Source: Gonatopus flavifemur (lineage: Eukaryota; Arthropoda; Insecta; Hymenoptera; Dryinidae). From it: DNA of 64,000 nt. The notes under the pieces were generated by a model that saw only the letters and a program-made list of their open reading frames with translations, did no database searches and was not told where the DNA came from. Where the stretch lies: the NCBI GenBank assembly GCA_018340375.1, contig JAFFJZ010000020.1:1612001-1676000 (forward strand), given 5' to 3'. The position numbers were made by a program, and so were the translations under genes. Shown here piece by piece: positions 12,301-23,348 of this stretch (positions are counted from its first letter, which is position 1; every line of letters begins with the position of its first letter).

Positions 12301-12715
12301 GAGCAGCCTCCACCCGGAGATCTGAACAGGAGACTAGTTTACCTCCGGAATATTTTACCCGAGAGAGCGCCATCATGTATTTATTAATTTGTTCGTTTGT
12401 TTTTGTTACATAATATTCCAGGTTATGAAAAGGTTTCATTTCCTCGGGAAGTATTGAAACATGTCAAGGAAGGTAGTTTCCCCTTGCTTTCCTTCCGTTT
12501 TTGCCGATGTTTCTGGCATTAGGATGATTTCGTTTCTCTCAGTTTGTATTCTTTCTCTTGAGTAGTTCATTCCACTCAAAAAAAAGATCCAACTCTGAGA
12601 TACTTATCCTCCCCACCACGTAAAGAGAGCAGATACTACCAGGGATGGATAAAAAGGATATCAAGGACAGGTATCATGAATATCCCCCTGGAAGACCCGC
12701 AATCATCCACGGGGA
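9364..12715 (-). mobile_element. RTE-type LINE inserted in the pogo element
   Basis: Flanked by a perfect 13-bp duplication GGAGGTTTTGGAT (9351-9363 and 12716-12728). The 3' end on the minus strand is a (GATGAT)n tail next to 9364, the usual tail of RTE elements. At 3352 bp it is close to full length for the clade. The insertion splits the C-terminal coding region of the pogo transposase. Confidence 0.9.
9395..12439 (-). pseudogene. RTE endonuclease-reverse transcriptase, degraded
   Basis: Single-ORF RTE protein. The endonuclease (about 12220 down to 11600) shows NVRPLR, DVMGISEMRWP, MGDWNAVVGQG and YQIDYI. The reverse transcriptase (about 11250-10100) shows NNKAPGIDGISADLIK, QFGFRRNRGTREAI and FADDIAIL. 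The C-terminal part (9395-9841) shows YGCETWTM and RRLEAFEMWCYRRMLRI. The frame is broken by stops at about 12218, 12200, 11609, 10148 and 9557, and by frameshifts near 11200-11250 and near 9840. Several stops are TGA. Clearly not functional. The protein order and the trinucleotide tail place it in RTE; the subfamily is not resolved. Confidence 0.88.
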
Positions 12716-12770
12716 GGAGGTTTTGGATGCTTCTCTTTTTTTAGCTTCCATCGCAATCTCGCTCATCGTA

Positions 12771-14064
12771 CGAGGGTGGATTGATAAGTTTCCGGTCTGA
12801 CCAAGAGATGGCGCCACTAGGCCTACCTTGAGGTGGCGTTCTATAGTACCATCCTTAGATAGCTTGTAGCTATAGTTTCAGTCCGATCGCCATGTTAGTT
12901 TAGTTTTGAGAGCACGCTGACCAAGACGCCTCTGTGTTTTTCGTAAAAATGGAGAAGCTGGAAAATCGTGCTGTCATCAAATACTTTTATTTGAAGGGGT
13001 TAACGCCGAAGGAAATTAAAGAAGAGATGAACTCAACACTGGGGACATCCTCCCCATCATATTCAACCGTTAAGCAGTGGGTTTCCGAGTTTAAAAAGGG
13101 TCGTGTGAGCACCTCTGATGAGCCTCGCTCAGGACGCCCCATTGAGGTCACAACTCCAGATATGATCGAAAAATCCATCAAATAGTGCTGAAAGATCGCG
13201 GATGAAAAGTTCGTGAGATAGCTGAGACCTGTAAGATGTCATATGAACGTGTACAAAATATTTTGCACCAACATTTCTATATGGAAAAGCTCTGTGCAAG
13301 ATGCGTGCCGCGTTTGCTAACAGTCGACCAAAAATTGATTCGAAAGAACATTTCTACCGCCAATTTTGCGTTGTATAAGCGTAATCCAAGCGAATTTTTG
13401 CGTCGATTCGTAACCGTTGACGAAACTTGGGTCCACCACTACACTCCTGAAACCAAAGAACAGTCTAAACAGTGGATTGGACCAGGGGAACCAACTCCAA
13501 AGAAGGCAAAAACAATTTTTTCGGCGAACAAGGTTATGGCTACTGTTTTTTGGGATGCAAGAGGTATTATATACATTGATTACCTTGAAAAGGGTAAAAC
13601 TATCACTGGTCAATACTACGCAGACTTATTGCAACGTTTGAGCCACGAAGTGAAAATTAAACGACCTCATCTGGCGAAGAAAAAAATCTTGTTTCATCAC
13701 GATAACGCACCAGCGCACACGTCAATCGTTGCGATGGCTAAAATCAACGATCTGAAGTTTGAATTAATGCCGCACCCTCCCTACTCTCCAGACCTAGCCC
13801 CGAGTGACTATTATCTGTTTCCTAACCTCAAAAAATGGCTTGGCGGTAAGAGATTTGCGGACAATGAAGAAGTAATCGAAGCTGTAAATGGGTATTTTGA
13901 GGAGCTTGACGAATCAGTCTATAGAGATGGCATTACTAGACTAGAACACCGCTATGAGAAATGTATCAGCCTTGGAGGAGATTATGTTGAGAAATAAAAA
14001 AAAAAAAAATTCTTAAAAACGTTGTTTTTCTTGGTCAAGCCGGAAACTTATCAATCCACCCTCG
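12771..14064 (+). mobile_element. mariner element (mar-1) inserted in the pogo transposase
   Basis: Terminal inverted repeats CGAGGGTGGATTGATAAGTT and its complement at the right end. TA target duplication at 12769-12770 and 14065-14066. At 1294 bp it has full mariner length. Joining the flanks restores the pogo reading frame across ILTDDYT/DEREIA, which confirms the insertion point. Confidence 0.92.
12949..13997 (+). pseudogene. mariner transposase (DD34D type), frameshifted
   Basis: Cuts and pastes mariner ends at TA sites. ATG at 12949. N-terminal helix-turn-helix region ([13 protein letters not shown], then [13 protein letters not shown]). Catalytic aspartates are in VTVDETW, HHDNAPAH and YSPDLAPSDY, so the DDE/D core is complete. 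The frame is lost by a one-base shift near 13178-13183 and a TGA at 13203-13205, both in the linker between the DNA-binding and catalytic domains. From 13206 to the TAA near 13997 the frame is open and well preserved. The domain content and length match known mariner transposases of about 345-350 aa. Two lesions suggest a fairly recent death. Confidence 0.92.
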
Positions 14065-14066
14065 TA

Positions 14067-15539
14067 TAATCATCGGTGAGAATAGAAGTTCGGCCTGGCT
14101 TCTGGCCGCGACGAGTGGTGGTTTTACGAGGTGGGGCTTTAGGAAATGACCCAACTGATTCAAGTACCTCATTCAAAGGAAGTTCTGATGTTCGAGAAAT
14201 TGAAGCGGAGACAGGTTGGCTCAGTATATCGATACCTGATTCTGTTTGAGACGATTCATCCAAGTCGAGTTCTGCGTTCGCCATAATTGAAATTGATGAA
14301 CTTGCCGCGTTATCATTTGATTAGCCTATATGATTATCTAGCAGTAGTAAAATTGGATTGTCGACTGTGACTCGCGTGGATTTCTGGAAATATTTCAGGA
14401 AATCTAAGAAAATATCCGTGTTAATCCAATCACTCGGATTGGCTCCGCCTTTGCAACCAATTGGACCACCATTGAGGAAGCGTGGTTGGGAGCGAACTCG
14501 TGGAAATACAAGGTAGGGAGGTGCTCGGACAGTGTCCTCAGATTGGACTCGCAAACGTTACACACACAGATGCGACTGTGCGTCCGTGTGAAAAAAGAGA
14601 GGGTACGGTTGCGCGCGCAACCTAGCATGCTTCCTCTATTGCTCATAGAATATTTGATGGGAGAGCTAAGGAAAAAGCATGCTAGGATGCGCGCGCAACC
14701 ATACCCCCTCTTTTTTCACACGGATGTACAGTCGCATCTGTGTGTTTAACGTTTGCGAGTCAAATCTGAGAACACTGGCTCGCACCCCAGTTGCCGCAAT
14801 CGCTAGTATTATTGTGACCGAAGCACCTCTCTCTGCCGAAGTAACTTTTCCTACTTGTTTGCGATCACGTCGACTTATGATACGCTGAGGCGTATGAGCT
14901 GTTGTTACGCCAGTTTCATCGATATTCCGGATATTGTTGGCTTCAAAGACGATTTCAGTCGGAACTTTTCGAAGAAGTGTGAAGAATGCATTCACATTCG
15001 CCCTGTTGAATGCACTTACTCGCCCCAGGCTGGTGGCTTCTGGTGTTCTCAATGATAAATTTCGATGACGTCGCATAAAGTCGCGAAACCATTCCACACC
15101 AGCCATTTAGTTTACCCTCCAAGTTACTGGAATTTCGATTTCTAATGTTTTTGCATATTCGAATGCCAAAATCTGAGCCTCTTTCGCTGATAAACCGAAA
15201 TAAATGTCAGGAGACTGCAATAAATATTTTTCCAGTTCTTCTTCTTGTTCTATAGTGAATACCAATTAAAAAAGTGGAATTCAATCAAATCAAGAAACAG
15301 AAATATTGAGAATAACTCACTGTTGGCCGCCCGTTTGCTCGAATTTTGATATTTTTAAATGGTCCTGGCTGTAGTATTGTTGATTCATTGTTTCGTTTAT
15401 GACGTAGCAATGCTGTTCGCGGTATTTCAAACTCGCGTGCTACTTGTCTCAAAGGTACTCCTGAATTTAACTTTTTGCAGCAGTGCTGAAAACATAATGT
15501 GGTCTGTAAAAAATCTGGATATGGAGTGATATTCGTCAA
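14067..15539 (-). pseudogene. pogo/Tigger transposase, broken by insertions and deletion
   Basis: N-terminal psq-type helix-turn-helix at about 15540-15330 (VPLRQVAREFEIPRTALLRH), then a probable short intron at about 15245-15310. Next comes a CENP-B-like region ([20 protein letters not shown]) and the start of the DDE domain with NIDETGV. A hAT-like MITE (14530-14777) interrupts the DDE domain. It resumes with NPSDWINTDIFLDFLKYF and LLLDNHIG (second aspartate). The stretch that should carry the third acidic residue is missing before the tail at 14284-14067. A TAA at 15107-15109 also breaks the frame. The tail continues beyond the mariner (12770-12729) and beyond the RTE (9350-9300). Non-functional. 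Confidence 0.85.
14530..14777. mobile_element. hAT-like MITE inside the pogo transposase
   Basis: 248-bp hairpin with ends CAGTGTCCTCAGATTGGACT and (inverted) CAGTGTTCTCAGATTTGACT. Inner arms carry a GCGCGCGCAACC motif in both orientations. The flanks GCTCGGA and GCTCGCA suggest an imperfect target duplication. Splits the DDE domain of the host element. Confidence 0.7.
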
Positions 15540-15810
15540 CCTGTAGACAAATGATCAGTATCAAATGATGTATCTAGGGATACATCGAGCAAGCTGATTG
15601 AATTTGAAATCTTCAAGAAACATCGGGGGGTCCGGTTTAGAACACGGTCCGAGTTAGAACACTCTCCCCTACTTTTTCTGTCTGAGAAATTTTTATTCCT
15701 TGTGAGTGATTCGATCTTGCCTACTCAACCTACCTGAAGACCTATGTCTTAACAGCTTGAGCTAACGCGCCATATGATTATGAAGAAGCTTTTTATCGCT
15801 TATGGTCATA

Positions 15811-15956
15811 CCCGTACAGCACCGGACATTTGTACGTTGCCTGTACGTTGCCTCCACGTGGAATCTTCGTTCATCCACGTTCTATTCACGTCCACCATTC
15901 ATCCACGTGGAGTCGACGGAAATGCGACGTGGAAATCGGTGGATGTGCTGTTAGGG
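15811..15956 (+). mobile_element. small MITE with CCCGTACAGCACC ends, copy 1
   Basis: Left end CCCGTACAGCACCGGACATT, right end GTGGATGTGCTGTTAGGG. CCACGTGG-type palindromes inside. The same element lies inverted at 60775-60898, where it interrupts a tandem array. Confidence 0.65.
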
Positions 15957-16019
15957 TAACGCTACACAACTGGTGAAATTTCCGTTTGCGTGAAACTCCT
16001 GAGGATGTACACGGAGAGA

Positions 16020-16506
16020 AATCTACAAATCTACTAGTAGAATTGGTCAGAAATTATTTGACACAACTAACCCCTACAACACGAGGTATTTCACATATTT
16101 AAGAAGAACGTATACTATATTATTTGCGCGTATATCATGTGAATGAAATATTTGACTATAAAAGAAAAAGATATGCATCAAATATATTATATAGTACTGT
16201 TTGGGAAGTAGTGAGTTCCACTATGAATTTACGTCATACCCATTCCATTATACCCTTCAAACCCATTCGTGAGGTCCACACGACTCAGTCGTGTAGCCCA
16301 CTACTGTATAACAGTACGATAGACTAGAGTACATGGTACTCCTCTAGACTGTATCAGCATTCGTGTGGATGACCCGAATGGTTATTGCTAAGAAACGAAT
16401 GAGTCGTGCCAGTCCACTACTGAGTAGTGTATATATCCTTTTGTTTCCAGCTACACGACTGAGTCGTGTATTAAAAAGTAATCGTTAGTGTAGATTTCTC
16501 TCCGTG
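16020..16506. mobile_element. MITE with CACGGAGAGAAATCTACA ends
   Basis: 487 bp with 18-bp terminal inverted repeats and TA on both sides (16018-16019, 16507-16508), as in Tc1/mariner-type MITEs. Two internal copies of the palindrome ACACGACTGAGTCGTGT-type sequence. No ORF. Confidence 0.75.
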
Positions 16507-16679
16507 TATTTCAAGAAAAGGTCTGGAATTTTCAAGGAATGAATTCAATATTTCATCTAATGCCGTACAAAACCCGAATTTCCGAAAAAAATTCTCTCCA
16601 AAATTTTCTTACGAACAATATCTTGACTTCATAACTTTAAGATACCTAAAAGAGCCCAGTCAACCCTGAGTTCTCAAAG

Positions 16680-16860
16680 ATATCCGATGAGAGAAACTTT
16701 CAAGATGAGTCTGAAAGATGTCTTATAGATGTATATCAGAAATGTTCAGAAAGATATCTTATAGATGCATGTACAAGATATCTGAAATATATCTGAAAAA
16801 TCGATTGCATAAGAGTTCTTCAAATATCATCTATAAGACATCTTTCAGAACTTCAATTTC
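16680..16860. repeat. AGATATCTT-rich repeat, second locus
   Basis: Variants of AAGATATCT and AGATGTCTTATAGATG in both orientations, related to 8385-8660. Confidence 0.4.
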
Positions 16861-17128
16861 TGAAAAGATGGCGTCTACCGACTTTGCCTTTCGCATCACT
16901 TTACTGCCTCATTCTCACGCGTGCAGTACGTGTGAAATGTTGGATCTTATATATAACAATGGTATATATTGGGATTCGAAGGTGCAATTGATCTGTTCAT
17001 GGGATAAAAACTCACCAAGTAAGTGTATATGATATTTTATTCGTATATTCGGTGGATGTCATCGCATACTTTTTCAAAATCAGCATTAGTAAAAATTACC
17101 GGCATTCCTCACCTTGCTCGTTACCATC

Positions 17129-17136
<8 letters not shown>

Positions 17137-17159
<23 letters not shown>

Positions 17160-17160
17160 C
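17137..17160. repeat. (AT)n microsatellite
   Basis: Uninterrupted TA dinucleotides. Confidence 0.9.
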
Positions 17161-17234
17161 AAACAAAATATCATGCACTTACTTGATGAGATTTTATCCT
17201 ATTTATAGGTGCAATTGCACTTCTTGAATGTCTT

Positions 17235-17605
17235 GAACTATTACAATAATGAATGTATGAACCTGAATACATGAATTTACAGCATCTCGTACAAGACAAC
17301 GATCGATCAAATCCGTCGCCTCCACACAGAATTGAGGTGGGAAATTGGTGGATGAAGTAGATCGGTGGAGGAACGGTTGCTTGAGGAGAATGCAACGTGG
17401 TGGCAACGGTGAAATGTCCGGTGTCGATTTTCACGCAGACATTTCTCCGTTGCCACCACGCCGCATTTTCCTCGAGCAACCGTTCCTCCACCGATCTACC
17501 TTATCCACCAATTTCCCACCTAAATTCTATGTGGCGGCGACCAATCCCATCTTTGCTGTTTTCTCCTCGAAAGATCTTGATCGAATTCATGTATCGATTG
17601 CCTGG
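17235..17605. repeat. long inverted repeat (hairpin)
   Basis: Core arms of about 80 bp at 17333-17413 and 17441-17523 pair nearly perfectly around a ~27-base loop containing GTCCGGTGTCG. Weaker pairing extends outward (ATACATGAATT at both ends). The overlapping ORFs on both strands are products of the symmetry. Probably a MITE. Confidence 0.65.
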
Positions 17606-17817
17606 CGAAGGGAAATCTCATAATTCTGCATAATTTTTCATAAAAGTGACAATTTTTCATATTTCCTCATAAAGTACAAATTCAGTAAGATAAATATAAC
17701 ATCTTCTCCTTGAATTTCTACCGAATGAGGAACTCATGTAGGAATGGATTGCGAATACAGTTTTTCTCATTTGCACACCAGAGGGTGGATGGAACACTCA
17801 AGCATCAGGAGGAACAG

Positions 17818-18036
17818 GTAGAATTTCGGGGATTCTTCTTATATGCGGTCTACCTGAATTGTGAAATTTCCCACAAGGTGGGGGTTTAGTTTGAGGATGG
17901 CGGGGAGGGGGTGATTGGAAAGGGGGACGTATCCTTCTCAAACTAAACCAAACCAAACCTCCCCAAACCAAACTCCTACCTTGTGGGAAATTTTGACATT
18001 CAGGTAGACCGTATATAAGAAGAATCCCGAAAATTC
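17818..18036. repeat. inverted repeat with GGTCTACCTGAAT arms
   Basis: Arms about 17821-17897 and 17960-18036 pair closely (TTCTTCTTATATGCGGTCTA against its complement). The centre is purine-rich on one side and pyrimidine-rich on the other (AAACCAAACC). Probably a MITE. Confidence 0.65.
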
Positions 18037-18039
18037 TAT

Positions 18040-18250
18040 CAGAATGAATTGAGTTTTTGCATCGGATATTCCCATTCAGTACCAATAGAAATTTTTTCAA
18101 CTGGATTGAATCGGGTGTTTTTACTAGCAATCAATATTCCCATTGAATTTTATGAGAAATATTCTATCGGAATGGACTGAGTTCCTGTATCGGTAATGTT
18201 CCATTGGTTCCGATGAGAATTCTTCTAATCGACTTGAATATATTCTTACA
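18040..18250. repeat. degenerate ~128-bp duplication
   Basis: Two diverged units each contain a GAATTGAGTT…TCGG…TTCCCATT…CCAATAGAAATTTTT-like pattern. No coding signal. Confidence 0.35.
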
Positions 18251-18454
18251 ATGACGTTGAAAACCAATCCCTGGTGTACCTGAGCGTGGGTGAAGCGAGG
18301 CAGAAGTGAGGAAAGCCTTGTGCGTTTTGGCGAGGTTGAGGGGATGAGAAAGTGAGGATAGGAGAATGGAAATGTTTACGCGATGAGTTAACATAGGAAA
18401 GAAAATAGAAAAAGATTCGGAAACCAGAGACTTTCATCTATCAATTGAGATATA

Positions 18455-19388
18455 CAGGGTGGTCCATTTGAAGTGATATGGCCAAATATCTCGGAAACTA
18501 GTGGAGATGGGGAAAAATGTTCCGGATAAAAAGTTTAGGGTTCCAAGAAGGAAGTATGATGCTGACCTTGGAAAATCCCGCAGAGGTCATTTTGAAGGTC
18601 ATTTAGGGGTCAAGATGAGTTTTTTGAATGGAACCCCCATTTTTGATCATGGCATGGGGAAGCTGGTTCCAAACCCTTTACGAAACACTGGTCATGGACC
18701 CCTCTCCACACATTGGGGTGTGAGGTATGGACCGTCGAAGTTATTGATGAACTACTCTTAGCGCTACCCAGGAACAACGACGTGGACGTGGTAGTTCTCT
18801 GTTCCCTCCGGAGTGCTTGATTATCGTGAGTCCCCTTGCCTCTCACATCAGGGGTGCTTGATGCTGTTACAATAATTGCTCGAAGGTACCCCCCTCTGCC
18901 TGGATACATAATCCTGGTATGTTGGCACAAACAGTCTGGATGCGATCGATCATGTCCTCCCTCATTTACAAAAAAACTTCCAAATTTTGGAACCCCACAT
19001 ATAAGAGGCAAGGGGACTCACAATAATCAAGCACTCCGAAGGGAACAGAGAACTGCCACGTCCACGTCGTTGTTCCTGGGTAGCGCTAAGAGTAGTTCAT
19101 CAATAATTCGACGGTCCTTGCACCCCAATGAGCAGAAAGGGGTCCATGACCAGTGTTTTGTGAAGGGTTTGAAACCAGCTTTCCCATGCCATGATAAAAA
19201 AATGGGGTTTACATTTAAAAACACCATCTTGACCCCTAAATGACCTTCAAACTGACCTCTGAGGGATTTTTCAAGGTCAGCATCATTTTTCCCCCTTGAA
19301 ACCCTAAACTTTTTATCTGGAACATTTTTTTTCCATCTCCACTAGTTTCCGAGATATTTGACTATATCACTTCAAATGGACCACCCTG
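18455..19388. mobile_element. non-autonomous Tc/mariner-type element with very long inverted repeats
   Basis: 934 bp between TA dinucleotides. The ends are CAGGGTGGTCCATTTGAAGT and its complement. Left arm ~18455-18985 and right arm ~18990-19388 are inverted copies of each other over most of their length. Both match the arms of the transposase-bearing element at 24902-27466. The left arm includes an antisense fragment of that element's transposase 3' end (around 18930-18960). The protein-like ORFs on both strands are shadows of the symmetry. Confidence 0.8.
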
Positions 19389-19972
19389 TATATGAAGGAG
19401 AAATTCATTCATGGGAGTAGTAATTGGATCGATTAAAAATGGATAAGTTTCCTCGAGAAAACTAGATGTGATCGTACGCTGAACGTGAAAGGCAGGAGGC
19501 GGAGCTCAGATGGAGAATGAAGGCAGAAGAAGCCACGCCCACAGAAACTGTCGCTCGGGGATGCTTCGACGAGGTTGCAGCGAGAGTAAAGTATGTGTCG
19601 TATAATTATTAACTTGCAGCTGATTTTTCGAACTGCATTCCGTTTTTCTGATATTTTCCCACCCCTGGGTGAAGACAATCAACGACTGAATTAATTATTT
19701 ATCCAGGTTTGATTACTCAAGATTCTGGAATGTATGATAAACGACGACTATAACCGGGGATGGTACAACGATGATCCTGCGTGTATCATGAAATTATTGA
19801 TTTTCAACTCATTTTTCGACCTATGTCTCGTTTGCCTATTGTTCACTCACCTTCGGACGATGAAAATGACCGAATATACATTTGTTGGATCAAGAAGATT
19901 GATGTGTTCATTAGGTTTTCCGAAACGTTTCGATATTGGCATTTACAAATAATTGAACTCTAAATAACACTA
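19389..19972. other. no gene seen
   Basis: Short overlapping open frames without resemblance to known proteins. Confidence 0.4.
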
Positions 19973-20047
19973 AGTTGATTGAGTTGATTGATTATAATAT
20001 ATATAAATCAGATTCTACAGTTTTGACAGTAAATTTATCCATATAAT

Positions 20048-23000
20048 CTAGAGAAAGGCGGAGATATGTCTCATGAAATGACACAACTTGTTTAATCGCC
20101 ACTTGTCAGGGTGTTCTAAGATAGATATAAAAGCTACTTTCTTATTTCCTCGCGGACTTACATTTTTCAGTAGTTGATCTCTTCGCGAGTTGAATACCGT
20201 ACAGTCAACCAGCAAATGGTGAAGAGTCAGGCTGCAAGGCGACCCACACAAGCTGCAATTTGCACCGTCGTAAAATCTAAGAATTTTAGTGTCCAATATA
20301 ATTCTTGGTGCCAAATTATTGAATAAACGGATCTGCGCAAGAAGCGATCTCAGGGACCTCCGCATTCTCAGGTTAAAGTGTCTTTGAGGGCCCTCTATGA
20401 GTGAGAGATGTGGGTATATTTGAAGGATGGTGGAAAATTCCACCCTTCAACTATCTCTCTCATGTAAAATCCTATCATAGGACTCCAGTAATGTTTTTTT
20501 ATTTCTCTGAATCAGTTCCAGCGAAAGGGAGTCCCAGAGGTCCTCGGATCGAATGATTTTGAACATTCCTTCAACCTGCAGGACCCAATTATATTTGGTT
20601 GAATTATTGGGGGAATTAGCTAAGACTTTAAGTTTGTCAAAACATATTTTGGGGTATCTGGTGTCAGGCATTTTGAGTAGTTTCTCTATCCAATTCAAGG
20701 TTTGTTTGAATATGCAACTTGCTAAGGGAAGTCTCCCAACCTCTAATCGTATGGCGTAGTTTGGAGTGGCACGAGGAAGTTGCAGTATGTTTTTAATGTA
20801 GGTTGACTGGATTTTCTCGGTCTCGTCCAAGTATCTTAAACTCCATATGTGTGCACCATATGACAAGTTGCATCTGACCAAGCTATCAAAAAGTTTATAG
20901 GTGGGATGCCAAGCATCCACCTTCAAAGAATTCAATACTGCAATTGTAGAACTGATAGCTTTGTTAGACTTACTCAGCGCTGTGGTGAGTTGTTTGGAGA
21001 AAATGGCTGAGGGAGAGAAGGTAACTCCAGGGTATATATATATTGATTGGTTACATTAATGGTGTCATTACCAAACCGGAAGGGAGGATGTTTCTTTGAG
21101 TGGCCTCCTTTATTAAAGATCATTATATTTGTTTTCTCCGTATTAACTTTGAGTTCATAAGGGGAACAATAATCGTAAAGGCCAACAAGTAACCTCCTCA
21201 TAGATACCGGTGAGTCGGCAAAGAGGACAATATCGTCAGCATATGCTAAGGCGAGAATTTCTGTTAAATGCGAGACAGACACTCCCCTCAGTCCCTCCCT
21301 GCACGGAAAATCTTCCAAATCAGAAATGAATAACGCAAAAAGTAGGGGACTCAATATTTCCCCTTGCAGCACTCCCTCCATTACATTTACTGACCGAGTA
21401 GTACCAGAGTATGATTTGACAGAGATTTGGGCCTTTGAATACAGACAGATAATTATGTTGAGTAGTTTTGAATCTACATCCAATGAACGAAGCTTTGGCC
21501 ATAAGAGTTTAATGAGGGATAGAATCAAAAGCTCTACGAAAATCCACAAAAAGGGCGTAAATTTTACCTTTAGCTCGCGATAGATGAATTTGTGTTATAG
21601 AATTTGATATAAATAAGTTATCGTCACATCCTCTCTTGATTCTGAATCCTGACTGCCATCCAGGTAATAATTCTCTGGTTTCTGTCCAAGAAGATAATCG
21701 AGAATACAGAATTTGCGTGAAGATTTTTGTCAGAGAGTTCACCAAAGAAATGGGACGATAATTCAGTGGGTTATCCTTCTCGCCCTTCTTGTGGATCATT
21801 GATACATGGATGGAAGCCCAAGATTTCGGAACATCCCTTTCGGACATAATTTTGTTGAAGAAGGAACATAAATAAAGGAACCAGTTCTGAGGTAGGTGCG
21901 TGTAAAATTCTGAGGGGATACCGTCCGAACCCGGAGCTTTCCTCCTTTTGCACCTGTGAAGACTGTCTACGATTTCATGCTCTGTAATGTTAGAATTGAG
22001 TACTGGGTTGTACACGTTCAATATAGAATAATGATTTGGATTTTTTGGTGGGTATGAAGATGTTATATATTTTTCCCAGGTATCAAGGTTTATGTAATCT
22101 TTTACTACAGATCTTCGTCTGACGTTGTTGATTATTCTCCAAAACGTGGTAGAGTCTGTCGCAGACGCAAGACGATTCGAAGTAAACATTCTGTAATCAT
22201 CCATTTTTTTTCAATATGGTTTTCTTATATCTAGTTTTCAAGATAGAGTAACTTTCCAGTGATTCTACGGTGAAATTGAGTTTTTTACAAATTCTCAATT
22301 GTTTCACTATGTTGCGTTTAAGTGATATACATTCTTGGTCGATCCAAGGTTTCTTTCTCAATTTGATTTTGATCTTTTTTTGATAAAGGCCCCAGTTCTG
22401 AGGAGTAGATCTTATAGTATTTAATAGATTTTCTGAAATGTCATCCACTGAATTGAAAATGTTGCATACATTAGGCGAAAGTTGTAAGGAAAGAGTGTAG
22501 TCCTTTGCCAGAGACTGATTCCAGACGTAGAAGGTTGAGTTTATTGCGATGTGTTTCGTAAGCATAGTGGACAGAGTGACCACAATTGGGAAATGGTCGG
22601 ATGAAGTTGGTATGTTGAGGACTTCGGAGTTATTTATCAGAGACAGGCCAGTAAGATTGGTCCATACGAGTTCTATCACAGACGCCCCATTGGAGTTCGT
22701 AAATGTAAATCTGGCTGGATTATCATTGTTGGATCGACCATTGAATAATAAAAAATCATTACACTCCATAAGCTCGACTAATTTCTTTCCTCTCATATTC
22801 AATTCTTGGTCGTGTGAGAGTCTTTGAGCGTAGAAGTAAGAATTGTAAATATCTGTTCCTTCTTCTAATTGATTTAAATTTGCAACCCTCGTGTTAAAGT
22901 CTCCGCCTATTATTATTCCTACACTTGGATACTTTGACGAGATCGTATTGAGAATATCATTAATACTATCTAAAAATTTAGAGAATTCTGAATTGGGTTT

Positions 23001-23348
23001 AGAATATATAGAACCAATGATAAAATTGAATGATTTGAATGCGATTTTAAAAAATATACAGTCATTCGAGATATATAAAGTTTCAAATGCGTAATGAGAA
23101 CAATCAAACATAGAAATGAGACCACCACTAGCCCTACAAAAATTGCTCGTTCTTACTGCTGGCGAGTGAATCAGCTGGTGATTTCAAAGATCAGATGGAA
23201 GACGAGTGGGGATGCCACAGAACCACGTTTCATAGAAGCAACATATATCATTAGCAGTAGTGATGTTTGACAGATCGGAGATGTTGAAGAAACCATGAAT
23301 GTTCCAAAATATGATTCGTGTGACATCACTCGGAGTATCCGTTATTCG
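20048..23348 (-). pseudogene. LINE-B ORF2: endonuclease and reverse transcriptase, degraded
   Basis: The frame after the ORF1 TAG gives IIFWNIHG (endonuclease start). A TGA follows at about 23190; then come GGDFNTRV and SDHFPIVVTL of the endonuclease (to ~22205). A shift at an A8 run (plus-strand T8 at 22204-22211) leads into the reverse transcriptase: APGSDGIPSEFY, NYRPISLVNSL, QSGFRIKRGC, LFVDFRRAFDS. Another frameshift near 21510-21550 precedes GVLQGEILSPLLF and YADDIVLFADS. Further breaks near 20974-20935 and 20447 lead to the C-terminal part (CSLCGSPCSLTLHHLLVDC, a CCHC-like knuckle). Non-functional because of several frameshifts. No RNase H domain seen. Confidence 0.85.

Larger units (their letters stand above)
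8776..15669 (-). mobile_element. pogo/Tigger-type transposon carrying three nested insertions
   Basis: Both ends carry GGGGAGAGTG inverted repeats next to TA dinucleotides (8774-8775 and 15670-15671). Subterminal copies of a 'GTTCCAACTCGGACC'-like motif lie at both ends. Removing the nested RTE (9364-12715), mariner (12771-14064) and MITE (14530-14777) leaves about 2 kb, a usual size for pogo elements. The transposase is on the minus strand. An internally deleted relative is the MITE at 42994-43220. Confidence 0.85.

Noticed and set aside
14486..14888. Plus-strand ORFs inside the pogo element
   Set aside because: Run through the MITE hairpin and antisense transposase; repeated peptide on both strands.
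18501..19243. ORFs on both strands within the long-TIR element
   Set aside because: They arise from inverted arms of a non-autonomous transposon and mirror each other; no protein family fits.
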